A stretch of DNA of 49,812 bases, taken from contig CAJUEK010000014.1 in assembly GCA_910585445.1 (NCBI GenBank), forward strand, positions 1 through 49,812. The letters are read 5' to 3'. The position numbers were made by a program, and so were the translations under genes. Below, piece after piece: positions 27,001 to 35,123 of the stretch. Each line of letters opens with the position of its first letter. Positions within the stretch are counted from its first letter, which is position 1. This DNA comes from an uncultured Bacteroidales bacterium (lineage in GTDB: Bacteria; Bacteroidota; Bacteroidia; Bacteroidales; UBA932). The notes under the pieces were generated by a model. That model was not told the DNA's origin, did not search any database, and worked only from the letters and a program-made list of their open reading frames with translations.

Positions 27001-27182
27001 ATACGTTCAAAGGCAGGTGGCTTGAGTCCTGGGGATGCAGGGCGCTGCGCATATACTTTGTCGGCAGCAATCTTTGGATGCATTCCAAATGGGACATGTG
27101 GGACCCTGAGACCGGTTCCGCTGACGGAAGCGCATATCCCAATACACGCAAATATAATTTCGGAATCAGATTCACGTTCTAA
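24051..27182 (+). CDS. SusC-like TonB-dependent outer membrane transporter
   Basis: Outer-membrane barrel that imports oligosaccharides using TonB energy, with SusD as its lid. The 1043-residue protein has a signal peptide (ends near residue 23), a carboxypeptidase-D-like regulatory domain (about 43-125, VVKGKVIDSSGQPVPGVGV), a plug domain with SVLKD-type motif (SISILKDASATAVYGVRAANGV), and a long beta-barrel ending NFGIRFTF with the usual terminal Phe. No extra N-terminal signalling (STN) domain is present, so it does not look controlled by an anti-sigma factor. First gene of the nine-gene operon. Confidence 0.95.
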   Translation: MTSSIKWGITLFFSFWVSFPLAADSFRSGSEGNVAEISEQAPLVVKGKVIDSSGQPVPGVGVLIKGTVNGTVTDMNGYYVIQVPSAGVVLEFSSLGYKTQEASVPKSLALDIFLEDDTLEMEEAVVVGMGHQRKASVIGAISSVVKDELQIPQRNLTNALAGKVAGAVVVQRTGEPGMDNAEFWIRGISSLNSSAPLVLVDGVEREMSDLAIEEIESISILKDASATAVYGVRAANGVVLVTTRKGIAQKPQIDVKIEAGMSELTHMPELLGGPDYMRLYNEAYGGQFFTDEQIAITAAGTDPYMYPNVDWFGQLFSRWSNNEQASISIRGGGERARYYVTAAYIRDNGNLYNNPEADYSTNIHLTRYNFRSNVDMNITKSTILSLEIGANMTDAHQPRPITANSDYQSQATEIFNLCYSQDPITTPVRVPLGYNEDGSVKWGWGASTGTSAANPAERLFGSGYNKTYRTQIMSQIILKQDLGRLTPGLSANLSFSYDYYSTSIQGRGKFSSRYAINGVDDETGLYNIIQTKVGDDYLNYVPQNSGNRADELKGQINYDRVFAEKHRTGAMVMYYQRNYVNLAAKSALLSLPYRKQGLAFRATYSYDDRYFAEFNAGYNGSENFQKGHRFGFFPAGAVGYLVSNEPFWRKGGISKVVNHLKFRASAGLVGSDVLSSGRFAYLSTWGDGLGSHRFGTTAGWYPGIGESQEGVTDLTWEKGFKRDIGMEIKLFNSMFSLDVDYFFEHRWDILIQRNTVPAIAGLNSQPLANMGVLDNQGVELTGEFNHHIGPVNWRLYGNFAFARNKVIEKDEAPTDPWRMRTGRPLGQCYGLVALGYFEDQDDIDLSPEQTFGTVRPGDIKYLDYNGDGKVDSHDEVAIGYSRVPEINYGFGAQINWKGLDVGVFFRGQGHVSYTLGGAFFPFRRGVGEGNLFKKALDRWTVENPDPDAFYPRLSSTTSTNNQKASTKTIYDGSLIRLSDLETGYTFKGRWLESWGCRALRIYFVGSNLWMHSKWDMWDPETGSADGSAYPNTRKYNFGIRFTF

Positions 27183-27193
27183 ATCAGCTTACG

Positions 27194-29194
27194 ATGAAAA
27201 GAATATATTTATTGGTCGCATCAGTTTTTATTTTGGCGGCATGCTCGTTTTTGGACAAGATGCCTGATGACATGAAGACGGATGAGATGGTATGGACCAA
27301 CAGGAATGAGGTGCTTAAATATCTGACAAACATTTATGCGGCATTGCCTTATGACAATCTGCATCAGAATGACCCTTGGCTCGGCTGTTCTGACGAATGT
27401 GATATCCCTTGGGCCGTATATCAGACTTCTGGCATAACAGCGGGCAATTGGGAACCCGGTACGGATTTCTATGTTAAATGGGGGACATATTACAAAGCCA
27501 TAAGGGCAAGTTTTGTTTTCGAGAACAATATATCGAGGTGCCATGAACTTTCTGCAGATGTGCAGAGACGCTATGTCGGAGAGGCAGTATTCCTGAGGGC
27601 ATATTATTATTTTCTGCTGCTGCGCCAGTATGGTCCTGTAGTGCTCATTACTGAGCAGATGTCAAACTCCACTGATTTCGGGAGCATGCAGCGTTCACCG
27701 TTTGACGATTGCGTGGAGTATATAGCCGGGCAGCTTGACAGGGCGGAGGAACTTCTTCCTTATTCGTATGAGGCCGAGCCGTTGAATATGGGACGTGCTA
27801 CGAAAGTGGCCTGCCGTGCCGTAAAGGCTGAACTGCTCCTTCTCGCGGCTTCCGAGCAGTGGAACGGGAACAAGGAATACTACGATGCATTCCGCAATAA
27901 TGACGGCACTCCGTTGGTTGCTTCTGATTATGAACCGGAAAAATGGAGAAGGGCTGCGGATGCAGCAAGAGCTGTCATAGAACTTGCGGAGAACCATTGG
28001 GCGGAAACAAAACTCGGACTATATTATGCTGGCCAGAGTGTTGATTCCAAGGATTATAATCCGTACAAGGCATATTATAATATTCTTAATACGGGATGGA
28101 ATGAAGAAATCATTTGGGGCTCGATTGACCAGGGAGGCATTTCATATGACAACCGTGGTGTCAGGTATGCCTGGATGATACATACCATACCGACAGGAAT
28201 CAACTGTATGGGAGCAGTCGGGCCTACATTGAGGCTTGTTGATGCTTTCTATATGAATAACGGGCGCAGCATTGATGATCCTCTGTCAGGATATGTTGAA
28301 GAGGGTTTTGCCGCTAAGGATGGCGCCAGCTATAACCCCAAAGGATGGGATACCGGAACAGAGACCGGACGTAAGGGACTGATAGCTGACCTTCAGAAAC
28401 TTGATGCCTGGGGACATTCAAAAGGTGACTGGAACATGTATGTCAATAGGGAGGCCAGATTCTATGCGTCAGTAAATTATAACCACAGGGTTCAGATAAC
28501 CTATTCGGATGAGGCGAAGAACCGCAATAAGTTCAATTCGAGGGCTGACCAGAAAGACGGGTGGGGAAGATGTGAACTTTATTACGGCGGAGGCTCTAAT
28601 TCCGGAACTAATCTGAATTATACTATGACCGGAATGCTCACTCAGAAAAAAGTTGTTCCGGGAGACTTTACCAACAATACTTTTTCAGGCAGCTACGTTT
28701 CGCTTTATATAAGATATGCTGGAATTCTGCTTGATTATATAGAGGCTCTTAATGAAGTGGAGCCTTCTCATCCTGACATAAAGAAATATTGGGACATGAT
28801 ACGCAAGAGAGCCGGTCTGCCGGGTATCTTCGAGACTGTTCCCAATATAAAAGGCGACAAGATGCAGCAGCGTGCCTATATATTGAGGGAGAGGCAGATT
28901 GAACTTAATTTCGAGGGTGACCGCTTCTACACTTGCCACAGGCGCTGGCTTTCCGGCAGTGACAGTTCGGAAAAGGAGACAAGATTTGAAATCGGAAAAT
29001 TCGGTGACGGTGGTCCGGTCTGGGGATTGTCAGTCCGTGCGGGTGACCCTAAGACCAACAGCTTCAAGTCAACGGAATTTTATCAGCGCACTGCTTTTGA
29101 AACCAGGGTATTCAGAAAGGCAATGTATCTGTTCCCGATACCTCAGTCCGAGATTGACAAAAGCCCCGGGCTTGTGCAGAATCCATGGTGGTAA
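27194..29194 (+). CDS. SusD-like substrate-binding lipoprotein (RagB/SusD)
   Basis: Surface lipoprotein covering the SusC barrel and binding glycan. The 666-residue product has a lipobox (ILAACSF, Cys16) and typical features: FLDKMPDD after the anchor, the TPR-like helices with FLRAYYYFLLLRQYGPVVLI, ATKVACRAVKAELLLLAAS, and near the end RERQIELNFEGDRFY and FPIPQSEIDKSPGLVQNPWW. It is long for SusD (usual 500-600). It begins 11 nt after SusC. Ligand cannot be inferred. Confidence 0.95.
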   Translation: MKRIYLLVASVFILAACSFLDKMPDDMKTDEMVWTNRNEVLKYLTNIYAALPYDNLHQNDPWLGCSDECDIPWAVYQTSGITAGNWEPGTDFYVKWGTYYKAIRASFVFENNISRCHELSADVQRRYVGEAVFLRAYYYFLLLRQYGPVVLITEQMSNSTDFGSMQRSPFDDCVEYIAGQLDRAEELLPYSYEAEPLNMGRATKVACRAVKAELLLLAASEQWNGNKEYYDAFRNNDGTPLVASDYEPEKWRRAADAARAVIELAENHWAETKLGLYYAGQSVDSKDYNPYKAYYNILNTGWNEEIIWGSIDQGGISYDNRGVRYAWMIHTIPTGINCMGAVGPTLRLVDAFYMNNGRSIDDPLSGYVEEGFAAKDGASYNPKGWDTGTETGRKGLIADLQKLDAWGHSKGDWNMYVNREARFYASVNYNHRVQITYSDEAKNRNKFNSRADQKDGWGRCELYYGGGSNSGTNLNYTMTGMLTQKKVVPGDFTNNTFSGSYVSLYIRYAGILLDYIEALNEVEPSHPDIKKYWDMIRKRAGLPGIFETVPNIKGDKMQQRAYILRERQIELNFEGDRFYTCHRRWLSGSDSSEKETRFEIGKFGDGGPVWGLSVRAGDPKTNSFKSTEFYQRTAFETRVFRKAMYLFPIPQSEIDKSPGLVQNPWW

Positions 29195-29213
29195 ATAATA
29201 AATAGAAGTAAAG

Positions 29214-30227
29214 ATGAAAGGAATATTGAAAAATATGGTTGTTGCGGCGGCAATAGTGTTTTCCATGCTGTCATGTGACATTGACGCAAAATTCGAGACA
29301 AGGATTCCTGTCCATGCTCTTGTGAACATGGTCAAGTCTGCAACGGCAACAATAGGTTCCGAGACAGTGCCTGGCACCGTGGACAATAATGAGCATACGA
29401 TAGTATTCGTTTTCAATGATGCGTCGGATTTCTCGGACGCGCTTGTGAGGATAGTATATTCTCCGAGGACGGTGTGTCTGGAAGGGGCTCTTGAGGAGTT
29501 CAATACTGACCTGAGCGGGACGTATTCTTTTGTGGTGAATAACCAGGAAGAGGATTTTACATATACTGTCACGGCTTCCCGGGCGGCAGTCCGGCAAGTT
29601 GACAGGGCACAATGCTCAGTTGTTCTTGGGCTTGATAATGATGCTGACCCGGAAAAGATTAATGATTCAGGAAATAATCGTGATGCCTCATATCTCTTTG
29701 ACGGAAAATGGATGAGCAAAAAGGCAGCGTATAGTGAAGTGGGATACAGGCATTTCGGCTGGAACATGACTTCAAGCGGAACTCCTCCTGTGGGGCCTGA
29801 CGGAAAGCAGTTCGGCAATGCCTATACGGTTGATTTCGGAGACACGATGAGGGTCGCTAAAATGCGTTTTTGGCCATATTATCCTTATGAGGGCAACGCC
29901 GCGGCGCTGTTTGAGATATATGCATATACTCTCGATGGAGAACCATCCGGAGATTGGACAGGATGGCAGATGATAGCGGAAGTTGATGATTCTGAAAAAT
30001 GGCAGATTGTCAAGAATGCGGACCCTGGCTCAGCTGATGACCTTTGTACGGAAGGCACTGTCGTGGAATTTGACTATAATGCCGTTCCTGATGCCAGATA
30101 TTACAGGGTTAAAATCGTAAAGAATTTCTATGCCTTTTTCCAGACTGCCATGGATCAGTATTGGAGCGGCAGGCAGTTCTGGTATTCTGTGTCTGAACTT
30201 GAGATTTGGAAATATAATCTGGAGTAA
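29214..30227 (+). CDS. Putative surface glycan-binding lipoprotein
   Basis: A 337-residue lipoprotein (signal ending SMLSCDID, Cys21). The N-terminal part (about 30-130) looks like the DUF5018-type Ig-like domains of Bacteroidetes surface proteins; the rest (about 140-337) looks like a discoidin/F5-8 type C domain, with LFDGKWMS, YTVDFGDTMRVAKMRFW and ARYYRVKIV strands. The next gene ends in a related domain (shared EIYAYxxxxxPSGxW). Position straight after SusD fits a surface glycan-binding protein. It has no catalytic motif. Confidence 0.75.
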   Translation: MKGILKNMVVAAAIVFSMLSCDIDAKFETRIPVHALVNMVKSATATIGSETVPGTVDNNEHTIVFVFNDASDFSDALVRIVYSPRTVCLEGALEEFNTDLSGTYSFVVNNQEEDFTYTVTASRAAVRQVDRAQCSVVLGLDNDADPEKINDSGNNRDASYLFDGKWMSKKAAYSEVGYRHFGWNMTSSGTPPVGPDGKQFGNAYTVDFGDTMRVAKMRFWPYYPYEGNAAALFEIYAYTLDGEPSGDWTGWQMIAEVDDSEKWQIVKNADPGSADDLCTEGTVVEFDYNAVPDARYYRVKIVKNFYAFFQTAMDQYWSGRQFWYSVSELEIWKYNLE

Positions 30228-30245
30228 GTCGCATGTGAATTTCAA

Positions 30246-31772
30246 ATGAATAATATGAAACGTTTAAAAATTATATTGATTCCCGTCATTATGCTTGCCG
30301 TATCTGCAGGTTGCCGGAAAGAAGATGCGTACATCAATGTGCAGCACGAGATTATCCTGACGGAAGATTCCAATGACATTAAATTTGATGTCTCGTCAAA
30401 CACGCAGTGGAAAATGACTGTTTCAGACCCTTGGTTCAAGGTTACTCCGAAGAGAGGCAGCGGCAACTGCCGTCTTCGTCTTGTGGCGGAACGTAACAAT
30501 ACCGGACGGGAGAGGACGTCTGTCATGGAGTTTGTGTCGGAGGGCATCATGGAGAGGGTTTCTGTTGTCCAGCCTGCTTATGAGGTGTCTGCGGAAATTG
30601 AAGTGCCTGAGCATGTAGTTGTCGAAAAAGGAGGGACACTGGCAATACCTGTGCTGATGAACACATCCGATTGGGAGTACTCTCTTACTGGAGGGGAGTG
30701 GCTTGAGGAGGTCAGCAAGACAGCGGATGAACTTGTGTTCAGTCTTAAGCCGTCCGTAAGGTTCGATGAGTCGGTGCCTGCCATCCTGGAAATCACAACA
30801 CCTTCAGATCCATATTTCTACAGGAAGTTTGAACTTTTCCCGAGAAACTTCTTTGAGTTCGAAGTGTTTGCTGATGAGGTCTTTGACCTGGGAAGCGCAG
30901 GGCAATATGAAATGAATATCAATACCAATATTGACTGGGATTACGAAATAAGGAACGGAGCATGGATGGTGGAACATAGCCGCACAAGAAACCGTCTTGT
31001 GTTTGATTCAGATGCAAGTGCTCTTGTGAATCCGGATGTGAATGCTGTCCTGACTTTTACCAATCCTGATTATGCGAATTTCTCATGCTCTGTTGAGGTG
31101 CGTCCTGTAGCTCCTCTTACTGAGAGGAAAGTTGACAAGAGCGGTTGCCGTGTCCTGAAGCTTTCCGGAGATGCGGGAGGAGACTATGACAATGTTGATG
31201 TGCTGTTCAATGACGGATGGCTTATTTATTGGAACAATTACAATGAGTTTACTGAAGGAGACCCGGACAGAAGCAACGGGGTGGGTTACAAGGCTTTCCA
31301 GCTGAGCTTGTCACAGGACTACAACAAGGAACATGTGCGTTCTTTTACGATAGATGCAGGCAAGACGTGCCGGCTTTCCAAATGGGTAACTCACCATTAT
31401 TACATGTACCATCAGAATGATCCGATTTCTTATGAGATTTATGCCTATGCGGCTTCTGACACTCCTTCCGGAGAGTGGAGTGACGACTGGGTCAAGATAG
31501 GTTCTTATGATTGTACAGGTGTCTATTTTGAGCTTTCAGGTCTTGCAAACGGCACATATTGTCCTATACTGGCAGAGGGAGACATTATTTCTGTGGATGA
31601 AGCTGATTCCGTGCCTGCGAGATATTACCGGTTCAAGATGCTCAAGAACGGATATAGTGTGTATGGCTGGTGGAACGGGGCTGCAGGCCCTGATTATTCC
31701 AATTCGGGATGGAGCATACGCCGCCATTATTGCTCCATTTCTGAGATAACTCTTTATGAACATATGGACTGA
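30246..31772 (+). CDS. BACON-repeat surface lipoprotein
   Basis: A 508-residue lipoprotein (SAGCRK, Cys about 23 from the first Met; the Met at 30255 may be the true start). It carries three BACON-like beta-sandwich repeats, about 34-115, 118-205 and 210-290, the first with the family's NTQWKMTVSDPWFKVTP pattern. A C-terminal discoidin-like domain related to that of the previous protein follows. BACON domains in PUL proteins act as spacers or binding modules at the cell surface. Likely a second glycan-binding protein of the locus; no active site is visible. Confidence 0.78.
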   Translation: MNNMKRLKIILIPVIMLAVSAGCRKEDAYINVQHEIILTEDSNDIKFDVSSNTQWKMTVSDPWFKVTPKRGSGNCRLRLVAERNNTGRERTSVMEFVSEGIMERVSVVQPAYEVSAEIEVPEHVVVEKGGTLAIPVLMNTSDWEYSLTGGEWLEEVSKTADELVFSLKPSVRFDESVPAILEITTPSDPYFYRKFELFPRNFFEFEVFADEVFDLGSAGQYEMNINTNIDWDYEIRNGAWMVEHSRTRNRLVFDSDASALVNPDVNAVLTFTNPDYANFSCSVEVRPVAPLTERKVDKSGCRVLKLSGDAGGDYDNVDVLFNDGWLIYWNNYNEFTEGDPDRSNGVGYKAFQLSLSQDYNKEHVRSFTIDAGKTCRLSKWVTHHYYMYHQNDPISYEIYAYAASDTPSGEWSDDWVKIGSYDCTGVYFELSGLANGTYCPILAEGDIISVDEADSVPARYYRFKMLKNGYSVYGWWNGAAGPDYSNSGWSIRRHYCSISEITLYEHMD

Positions 31773-31782
31773 ATCGTGTGTG

Positions 31783-33138
31783 ATGAAAAAAGTGTCCGCT
31801 TTTTCGGTTGCAGTCCTTTTGATGCTTTCCTGCTCGGAGCGTGATGAACCGTCAGTGTCTGGCCCGGACTTTCCCCAGAACGGCCAAAAACACTTCATTG
31901 AGGTTCTTCTGCGCTCCACGGGAAAGGAGGTCGCTTCTGTTGACATGGATTTCTCGGGATGCTCTGAGGTCTTCCTTGTCAAGTCGGATGTCCGGTGGAA
32001 CGTTTCTGTCTCAGAGCCTTGGATGTCAGTTGAGGTAGGAGACAACGGCATACAAGTGGAACTTATGCTTGAAGTGAATCTTTCAGGGAATGACCGTGCG
32101 GGGCATATTGTCTTCGCCTCTGATGACGGTGACCTTTCGGAACGCGTGAATGTCGTGCAGGCGGGGACATCTCTTGTCGGTAAGGCGGACTTTTCAGATA
32201 TGATGCTGATTATGAATGACCATTCCGAAAATATATGGTCCGGTTATCTTTCCTGTTTTTGTGACGGCAAACGTGAATGGTTGTTTGATGCATTCTGCCT
32301 GTCCATGTCACGTTTTGACGGTGTTCTTGTCGGAAGTGCAGATTCCAAAGTCACGAAGACTGAATATGAATACGCTATAAGGGAGTATCTTGGCCCGGAC
32401 AAGTGGCTTGACAGGCTTGACCGCTGCATATCTGTCAGCAGGTCTTATATTGATGGCGGATATGAGCCGAGAAAGGTTTTCATTGCCATACCTCATACAA
32501 ATTGTGAAGAATGGGGAGATATAGAAGGGAAGATGATGAATACAAAGGATCGCCGTGAGGACAATGTGACTGTCGCATGCTGGTTTGTTGACCGTATGCT
32601 GGATGCGTATGCGGCTGAGTGCGTCAAGGGAAAATACAGCAATCTTCGTCTGGCTGGCTTTTATTGGCAGCAGGAAAACGGCAATATACTTCCTTTTTAT
32701 GGCAGGCAGATAGCTGGGCATATACACGGAAAGAATCTTGACTTTTTGTGGATTCCGTATTTCAATGCATATAACTGGTCGCAATGGGCTGAGTACGGGT
32801 TTGATAAGGCCTGGCTGCAGCCGAACTGGCTTTTCAATGACAGATGGCAGGACAGGTCGCACTTGTATGACGCCTGTTCCATGGCTGCCGGAGCCTCAAT
32901 GGGTGTGGAAGTTGAATGGGACAGTACAAAGGATTGGCAGCGCCATGTTGATTACTGGGATGTTTATGAGGAACTTGGGATATTGGACAGCCATGCTCTT
33001 GCGTATTATGACAGCGGTTCCATGATTGCATGCCTTGATAATCTTTCTGCAGGAAAATGGCGGACTTTTTATGAACGTGTCGCCAGTGATATTGCGCGCC
33101 GGCATAAGCGCTTCTATGGATATGCAAATCCGGAATGA
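31783..33138 (+). CDS. BACON plus DUF4855 lipoprotein
   Basis: Starting at MKKVSAFS (451 residues) this is a lipoprotein (Cys17) with a BACON-like domain (about 40-128) and a DUF4855 domain (about 138-451). Diagnostic DUF4855 segments are EWLFDAF (165-171), GFYWQQEN (292-299), WIPYFNA (323-329) and QPNWLFND (346-353), with GVEVEWD at 374-380. Glu298, Glu376 and Glu378 line up with Glu residues in the two later paralogues and could be catalytic, but no activity is established as far as I know. The upstream Met at 31756 overlaps the previous gene and lacks a signal. Confidence 0.8.
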   Translation: MKKVSAFSVAVLLMLSCSERDEPSVSGPDFPQNGQKHFIEVLLRSTGKEVASVDMDFSGCSEVFLVKSDVRWNVSVSEPWMSVEVGDNGIQVELMLEVNLSGNDRAGHIVFASDDGDLSERVNVVQAGTSLVGKADFSDMMLIMNDHSENIWSGYLSCFCDGKREWLFDAFCLSMSRFDGVLVGSADSKVTKTEYEYAIREYLGPDKWLDRLDRCISVSRSYIDGGYEPRKVFIAIPHTNCEEWGDIEGKMMNTKDRREDNVTVACWFVDRMLDAYAAECVKGKYSNLRLAGFYWQQENGNILPFYGRQIAGHIHGKNLDFLWIPYFNAYNWSQWAEYGFDKAWLQPNWLFNDRWQDRSHLYDACSMAAGASMGVEVEWDSTKDWQRHVDYWDVYEELGILDSHALAYYDSGSMIACLDNLSAGKWRTFYERVASDIARRHKRFYGYANPE

Positions 33139-33201
33139 AATGCATACATTTGTATGCCGTGCCTTTAAAAGTATATGAGTTTTATTAATTTGATGGATGC
33201 T

Positions 33202-34002
33202 ATGAAAAGAATTTTTATTTGTCTGATGGCTGTAGCAGCTGTTTTTACATCTTCTGCACGTAATCGCGGAACTGCCATTGTGGCCCACAGGGGCTATTGG
33301 AACTGTGAGGAGGGAGGTTTTGCACATAACTCTCTTGCCGCTTTCAAGGCCGCATTCAGCCATGGCTTCTGGGGGGCTGAGTTCGATGTCAACATGACTT
33401 CCGACGGAGAACTCCTTGTGTATCACGACAGTGCCATAAATGGGAAACATATTTGCAAGAATCCTAAATCCGCTTTTGATGATGTGAGGCTGCCAAACGG
33501 TGAGTGCATCCCGACTGTGGATGAGTTTCTGGAGTATGCCTCGGACCGGAAAGGGACAGTGCTGGTCTATGAGCTGAAATGCCATGATACCCCTGAATTG
33601 GAAGACCGTGCAGTTGCGCTTACTGTCGAGAAACTGAAAAAGTATGGGCTGTATGATTCTAAAAGGGTCATTTTCATCTCATTCAGTATAAGCCAGTGCC
33701 GAAAACTTGCTGAGGCGGCTCCGGGGTTTACCGTGCAGTACTTGTGGCATGACCTTGACTTCAGTACTCTTGCCGCAAATGGAGTGAACGGCATTGATAT
33801 GGATTGGAAGACTCTGGTTGACGGATCCGGATGGATAAAGGGAGCAAGAGATAACGGCTTCAGCATAAATGCCTGGACTGTGAATGCTGAGAATGACATC
33901 CGGGAGGTCCTTGGTGCTGGAGTTGACCAGATTACCACAGACGAGCCGCTCAGAACGCGGCGACTGATGAAAAGTATGAAGATAAAGGAAGTAAAGAGAT
34001 GA
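33202..34002 (+). CDS. Secreted glycerophosphodiester phosphodiesterase
   Basis: Metal-dependent TIM-barrel enzyme that splits glycerophosphodiesters into glycerol 3-phosphate and an alcohol. From MKRIFICL the 266-residue protein has a signal peptide without lipobox, then the GDPD signature: AHRG (28-31, catalytic His29), AEFDVNMTSDGELLVYHD (Glu60, Asp62 metal ligands, His75 catalytic) and VYELK (Glu124). It is followed by an overlapping DUF4855 gene. Within a PUL this points to a substrate with phosphodiester links, for example glycerol-phosphate decorated glycans; that is inference. Confidence 0.88.
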   Translation: MKRIFICLMAVAAVFTSSARNRGTAIVAHRGYWNCEEGGFAHNSLAAFKAAFSHGFWGAEFDVNMTSDGELLVYHDSAINGKHICKNPKSAFDDVRLPNGECIPTVDEFLEYASDRKGTVLVYELKCHDTPELEDRAVALTVEKLKKYGLYDSKRVIFISFSISQCRKLAEAAPGFTVQYLWHDLDFSTLAANGVNGIDMDWKTLVDGSGWIKGARDNGFSINAWTVNAENDIREVLGAGVDQITTDEPLRTRRLMKSMKIKEVKR

Positions 34003-35123
34003 AAGCCGGAGTGTTTCGCACTGTTGTTCTCATGCTCTTGACTGGTGTGTGCAGCAGTTGTGCTGATGTTGTGGATGAAAAGGAAATCATGGCATCCGAT
34101 ATGGTGCTCATATATTCGGGAGGAGCAAAATGCTCCGTATGGGACAAGGAGCACTTTAGCGACTATGTGAGTTATACCGACATTTCTGGCAAAAGCCATT
34201 GGCTTTTTGACGGCTTTCTGTTCCTGTGCTTGTGGGATGCCGGAGCGGAAGGTGCTCCGGATGTGGCATTCTGCTGGAATTATGACTGGCCTTGTGCATC
34301 AAGGAGGCATTGGGAACGCCTGCTTTCATATTATTTCCGAGATGATCGTGGCATAGGGGCACTTGAGTGTGCTGTCAGCGATGTTGTGCCTTTATTGGGA
34401 AAACCTCCATACAAGAGGGAAGTTGTGATGGCCATACCTTATCCTTCAGAATATCTCATACCATCTAAAAAAGAAGGGGGAAGCACCTATTGGGGTGACA
34501 TTGACGGGAAAAAACTTGATTTCAGCAGATTGGAAGACCGTTTTGAAGCATGTAAATGGTATATAGGACGTGTTCTCGAGGAGTTCGGAAATCATGATTA
34601 CCGTTATGTCGGACTAAAGGGCTTCTATTGGCTTCATGAGGAGACTGAAGGCTCTGATGAGAAACTCATCAGGATGGTGGCTGAATATCTGCGCTCATTG
34701 GGATATCCTCTTTCATGGATTCCATGGTTTCATGCTCCGGGATATGACAGATGGAAAGAACTCGGATTCAAGAACTGCTGGGAACAGCCTAATTATTTTT
34801 TCAATGATTATTGTCCTTATGAATGTCTGTCTGTTGCATGTGATGATGCCAAAGCGTCAGGAATGGGAGTTGAGATGGAATTTGACGAACGTGTTCTCAA
34901 GAACCAGCCTTGGGGAGAGCATCTTTCCGGACATTTGAGGGATTATATGAAAGTGTTCATGGAGGAAGGGGCATGGGAAGGACTCCCGATAGCTTATTAC
35001 CAGTCATTGCATGCTCTCCGTGACCTTAAGTTATCTGATTGTCCTGATGATAATGAATTGTATCATGAATTTTGCGGCTGGGTCGTGAGCCGGCCTTACC
35101 GGCACAGAAATGTTGAAAGATGA
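33999..35123 (+). CDS. DUF4855 lipoprotein, second copy
   Basis: A 374-residue lipoprotein (signal ending CSSC, Cys21) made almost wholly of one DUF4855 domain. Segments: HWLFDGFLFL (67-76), GGSTYWGDIDG (160-170), GFYWLHEE (208-215), WIPWFHAPGYD (240-250), QPNYFFND (263-270) and GVEMEFDERV (290-299). Glu214, Glu292 and Glu294 match the Glu positions of the other copies. It overlaps the GDPD gene by 4 nt and the next copy by 4 nt. Probably enzymatic, from conserved acidic residues and a barrel-like pattern; function unknown. Confidence 0.82.
   Translation: MKAGVFRTVVLMLLTGVCSSCADVVDEKEIMASDMVLIYSGGAKCSVWDKEHFSDYVSYTDISGKSHWLFDGFLFLCLWDAGAEGAPDVAFCWNYDWPCASRRHWERLLSYYFRDDRGIGALECAVSDVVPLLGKPPYKREVVMAIPYPSEYLIPSKKEGGSTYWGDIDGKKLDFSRLEDRFEACKWYIGRVLEEFGNHDYRYVGLKGFYWLHEETEGSDEKLIRMVAEYLRSLGYPLSWIPWFHAPGYDRWKELGFKNCWEQPNYFFNDYCPYECLSVACDDAKASGMGVEMEFDERVLKNQPWGEHLSGHLRDYMKVFMEEGAWEGLPIAYYQSLHALRDLKLSDCPDDNELYHEFCGWVVSRPYRHRNVER

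Noticed and set aside
24051..27182. Possible anti-sigma-controlled SusC
   Set aside because: No STN domain in the protein and no ECF sigma or anti-sigma gene nearby.
32896..33585. 229-codon minus-strand frame
   Set aside because: Antisense to the DUF4855 and GDPD genes and to the promoterless gap between them.
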